This document shows positions 61,640 to 64,000 of a DNA stretch of 64,000 bases, piece after piece. Position numbers and translations under genes: made by a program. The notes beneath the pieces are model-generated. The model made no database searches. It worked only from the letters and a program-made list of their open reading frames with translations, and was not told the DNA's origin. Within the stretch, counting starts at the first letter, position 1; every line of letters starts with the position of its first letter. This DNA comes from an uncultured Lachnospiraceae bacterium (GTDB lineage Bacteria > Bacillota > Clostridia > Lachnospirales > Lachnospiraceae): NCBI GenBank assembly GCA_900548905.1, contig URMK01000023.1:1-64000 (forward strand), read 5' to 3'.

Positions 61640-61992
61640 TGGGGAATGCCCCGGTGGATATTCTATTTTGTTTTTATAATTTCTGTGTTCCCAGTGATAC
61701 AGATAAAAAATTTTTACATGATAATTGTCTGTGGTGTCTATTCTCTGTTCCAGCCACACCTTATGGGTTAGAATCGCAGGATCAGGCATCTTCGCTCTCC
61801 TTCCTGGCAGCACCGCTCATACTCATGAACGTTTATAGTTTCCTGCGCCTGCACATCACACAAACCTACTTTCCACAAACTTCCATGTATATAAAGTATT
61901 CCCTTTCAAGAAAGACTTATATTGAATTACCCATAATCGATATAGCAAAAAAGAAACAATCTAAATACTTCGACTGTCTCTTTTCATTCCTG
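61640..61992. other. Stretch between the hairpin and the HARE-HTH gene
   Basis: A short minus-strand frame (MPDPAILTHKVWLEQRIDTT from 61789) runs through the hairpin, but has no clear ribosome-binding site or family, so I do not call it. The remainder is non-coding as far as I can see. Confidence 0.35.
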
Positions 61993-62934
61993 CTATTCAA
62001 TCATTCCTTTTTCTGAAAATTCCCTTTTAGCCGTCTCCTCATCTTCATAAACTCTGTCATATTTACTTTTTATCTTCCCAACTTTAATATCTTCCATTAA
62101 ATCATTAAGAAAGCTTTTAAAATTTCGATTATCATCCACCAGCCTGTTAATTGTATCCCAGTCAAGAGAATCTTTCTCTCTTGCTGAAAATAAAATCTCG
62201 CTCTGCATGAAGTGTTCCGCATCTAAGCGGATTATCCCAATTCCAAAAGCATTGTTTAGCCTGCGCAGTTCATCCATCAGTTCTGGTTCCTCTGAAATAT
62301 GTAGTGCAGCCAGATATCCCTCATGAGCCCAGCTTGAATTTGATACCGCCTGGAAATAGCATTCCCGCAGGTTTGACAGGCTTAAACTGATTTTCATTTC
62401 AAACGAATATAACTTATATGGATTGACCTTCAGCACATCAAACAGCTTCAATGTATTATCTGTATAAGACTCAAACGGGAAATGTACCCCAACAATATCA
62501 GGATGCAACCATCTGTTCTTGCCGCTTTTCTCCCTCTTGGAAACTTCGTGGTAAATTGTTTTTGTCATACATTTAAAATGCTCGTCTGCACAGACGAAGC
62601 TGGACAAAAGTATATGTAAATCCCTTTCATGAAACTTGTCCGTTTCCCCGCTTCCATCTGTTTCCAAAATATCCTCCTGGCTTGATGCAAAATCTTTTCC
62701 TCTCAGAGAGAACTTCGCCGGTCTTTTACTGACCTGTGTAAATAGCGAATCCTGATTATTTTTAATATCTACATAAATTCTGGCCGATAACGTGCGTACA
62801 GGTGTCTTACCGGAGGATCCTAGCTTTCCGTCAAGCCCCAGTTTACATCCTACCTCCCACATCTCTTCTACAGATATCGGGCTACTCGAAGCCTCTAATA
62901 CTTCTCTCGCAAAATCAATAAATCCAAATGCCAT
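61993..62934 (-). CDS. HARE-HTH protein (COG2958-like)
   Basis: About 313 residues from MAFGFIDFAREVL, with the HARE-HTH winged helix first (VLEASSSPISVEEMWEVGCKLGLDG, abridged; ARIYVDIKNN). The C-terminal half contains KLYSFEMKISLSLSNLRECYFQA and SSWAHEGYLAA, typical of the COG2958 group, where the E-x-K of FEMK resembles a restriction-nuclease active site. HARE-HTH domains link DNA-modification or restriction functions to DNA. AAAGGAG precedes the ATG at 62934. A possible restriction or anti-DNA role is inference. Confidence 0.75.
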   Translation of the reverse strand: MAFGFIDFAREVLEASSSPISVEEMWEVGCKLGLDGKLGSSGKTPVRTLSARIYVDIKNNQDSLFTQVSKRPAKFSLRGKDFASSQEDILETDGSGETDKFHERDLHILLSSFVCADEHFKCMTKTIYHEVSKREKSGKNRWLHPDIVGVHFPFESYTDNTLKLFDVLKVNPYKLYSFEMKISLSLSNLRECYFQAVSNSSWAHEGYLAALHISEEPELMDELRRLNNAFGIGIIRLDAEHFMQSEILFSAREKDSLDWDTINRLVDDNRNFKSFLNDLMEDIKVGKIKSKYDRVYEDEETAKREFSEKGMIE

Positions 62935-63055
62935 ATGTGCTTCTCCTTTACTTTTCATGCTGAATAAACCGGGGAGAACCCGAACGATACGCTTTAAGAA
63001 TTGTATAATTAGGTAGGAATAGTTTAAACGATACGCAAATGCTTTACAAGTACTA

Positions 63056-63619
63056 TTACTTCGATTTAGAAGGTTTTCTGTTCAATTTCAAAACCACGCC
63101 TCTCTGTTCCGCTAAAGTCAGAAGCTGTTTTACCACATAAACTGCCTTTTCCTTCAACGTAATGCTTTCCAACCCATTCTCTTCCGCAATATTTCCTATC
63201 ACAGTTTTTAAGTCTTCTAAATCCAGGAGATTAACTGTCAAGCAAAAGAAGCTCTTTCTTCTGCCATCATTGCAATTTGCCAGCAAAAAATCCAGAATCT
63301 CCATTTTCTCTCTCTGCTCTGCCTGATAAGCCTCCATATCAATTTGTCCGGCCTTTTCAAAATCTTTCATCCGGTTGCGATGGGTAATGAAAGAGTCAAA
63401 TTCATCTATTCCCTCATATCTTTCACATGGAAAATCTAAACATTGATTACAATACTCTACTCCTGCATGACTCAGACTACACCTTGCCATCTTGCAGGAC
63501 TGGTTGCCTTCCCCACCTCCGCAGCCAGGGCAATGGTCATCCAGATGCATGGGACATAATCCGCAATTCAAACCACAGAGGGAAAACAATAAATCATTTC
63601 TTATGAAATCTTTCATCAA
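63056..63619 (-). CDS. DUF3795 domain protein
   Basis: A 187-residue cysteine-rich protein with the DUF3795 pattern near the start: LCGLNCGLCPMH, CPGCGGG, SCKMARC and YCNQCLDFPCERYE. About nine cysteines could bind zinc or an iron-sulfur cluster. No reaction is known for the family. It follows the DUF3781 gene closely (15 bases), so these are likely co-transcribed. Confidence 0.88.
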   Translation of the reverse strand: MMKDFIRNDLLFSLCGLNCGLCPMHLDDHCPGCGGGEGNQSCKMARCSLSHAGVEYCNQCLDFPCERYEGIDEFDSFITHRNRMKDFEKAGQIDMEAYQAEQREKMEILDFLLANCNDGRRKSFFCLTVNLLDLEDLKTVIGNIAEENGLESITLKEKAVYVVKQLLTLAEQRGVVLKLNRKPSKSK

Positions 63620-63634
63620 TATTTCCTCCCCACA

Positions 63635-63883
63635 TTACTGTTCTTTATGTGCAGTAATAATTGTGTAACTGTGGGCGTTCACTGTCAGGATGCACCTATC
63701 TGCTTTCACATACCAATTCTTTCCATTTTTTGCAATTAACGCAGATGGCAGTTGAATCTTCGCCCTGCACCAAGCAACAACGTCCTCTGTTTCAAGTGAA
63801 AGATTTCTTTTAATCCGAATAGCACCTAACTCCGTTGTATGTAACTTATTTATATTCTGAAGCAGTCCAGTTTCATTAATCAC
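63635..63883 (-). CDS. DUF3781 family protein
   Basis: The core NINKLHTTELGAIRIKRNLSL, VVAWCRAKI and GKNWYVKADRCILTVNAHSYTIITAHK matches DUF3781. I prefer the GTG at 63883, which has GGAG eight bases upstream and overlaps the stop of the preceding frame, giving about 82 residues; an ATG at 63940 would give 101 residues. Function unknown. Confidence 0.8.
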   Translation of the reverse strand: MINETGLLQNINKLHTTELGAIRIKRNLSLETEDVVAWCRAKIQLPSALIAKNGKNWYVKADRCILTVNAHSYTIITAHKEQ

Positions 63884-64000
63884 GATACGTTCTCCATTGT
63901 TCCTTGGTAATACATGTGATATGCTCTGTGCGGATATCATCCATCAGTTTCCAATGCATGTTTTCATTGGAATGATAATAAATCCACATTTTTCCTGCAC
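63876..64000 (-). CDS. C-terminal end of an unrecognised gene at the window edge
   Basis: An open minus-strand frame enters from the right edge and ends at TAA 63878-63876 (pieces AGKMWIYYHSNENMHWKL and TEHITCITKEQWRTYRD). It overlaps the GTG start of the DUF3781 gene, which suggests an operon. Too short to name. Confidence 0.5.
   Translation of the reverse strand, partial: AGKMWIYYHSNENMHWKLMDDIRTEHITCITKEQWRTYRD

Noticed and set aside
61513..61789. Short minus-strand frame MPDPAILTHKVW...
   Set aside because: It passes through the 28-base inverted repeat, lacks a convincing ribosome-binding site and is not recognised.
1..64000. tRNA or rRNA genes
   Set aside because: I saw no cloverleaf with the TTCGA-type T arm and CCA-ready acceptor, and no rRNA-like sequence, on either strand.

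Overview
The window looks like chromosomal DNA from a gut-type Firmicute in the Lachnospiraceae (Eisenbergiella, Hungatella or Enterocloster-like; this is a family-level guess). The reasons are GGAGG ribosome-binding sites, sigma-A promoters, YesM/YesN two-component pairs beside carbohydrate ABC transporters, AraC regulators beside glycoside hydrolases, DUF6442/XRE pairs and IS200, IS91 and group II elements. The left 33 kb is GC-richer housekeeping and sugar metabolism. From about 36.4 to 52 kb the DNA is clearly AT-richer and carries defence genes. From 52.5 to 61 kb it is mobile-element and prophage debris.

Layout. 0.1-3.2 kb: a zinc-ribbon/DUF4177 protein, an AIM24 protein, a membrane protein and HypA. 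3.1-5.9 kb: a large GltD-like iron-sulfur flavoprotein forming one operon with hypA and the membrane protein. 6.1-6.8 kb: DUF6442 plus XRE regulator behind a promoter with two identical palindromes. 6.8-9.5 kb: AraC regulator and GH43. 9.8-11.8 kb: TetR/SDR operon with a clean operator, then a histidine phosphatase. 11.9-18.9 kb: a diguanylate cyclase, GH42 beta-galactosidase with a divergent AraC regulator, and a PTS EIIC-EAL fusion. 19.7-28 kb: YesN/YesM two-component system, CUT1 ABC transporter and GH29 fucosidase. 28.3-30.4 kb: a TetM-like GTPase behind a leader peptide and attenuator. 30.4-32.9 kb: a REC/HD-GYP/GGDEF protein and an Hpt protein. 33.9-36.4 kb: a Bce-like regulator, kinase and ABC ATPase without permease.

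The defence island (36.4-51.75 kb, all minus strand) holds a four-gene Wadjet-type anti-plasmid SMC system (DUF2397, DUF2398, TIGR02680-like SMC, DUF2399/Toprim). Its last gene, jetD, continues in frame into a C-terminal TIR domain. It is followed by a compact type III CRISPR effector operon: cas6, a DUF6602 PD-(D/E)XK nuclease, an HD-less Cas10, and Csm3-, Csm4- and Csm5-like proteins. No cas1/cas2, csm2, csm6 or CRISPR array is visible in the window. A divergent zinc-ribbon/HTH protein related to transposase DNA-binding domains sits upstream of jetA. The TIR-fused JetD and the nuclease-linked minimal type III operon are the most likely undescribed biology here.

Right end: an IS200-type tnpA interrupted exactly by a 2.1 kb group II intron (both dead), a broken GNAT gene, a DHFR-like protein, a GNAT protein, remnants of a siphophage tail cluster (chaperone, tape measure, DUF6711-like), an intact Phd/RelE-type toxin-antitoxin pair set inside them, an IS91 transposase fragment, a sigma-like regulator, a HARE-HTH protein, DUF3795 and DUF3781 proteins, and a gene running off the right edge.
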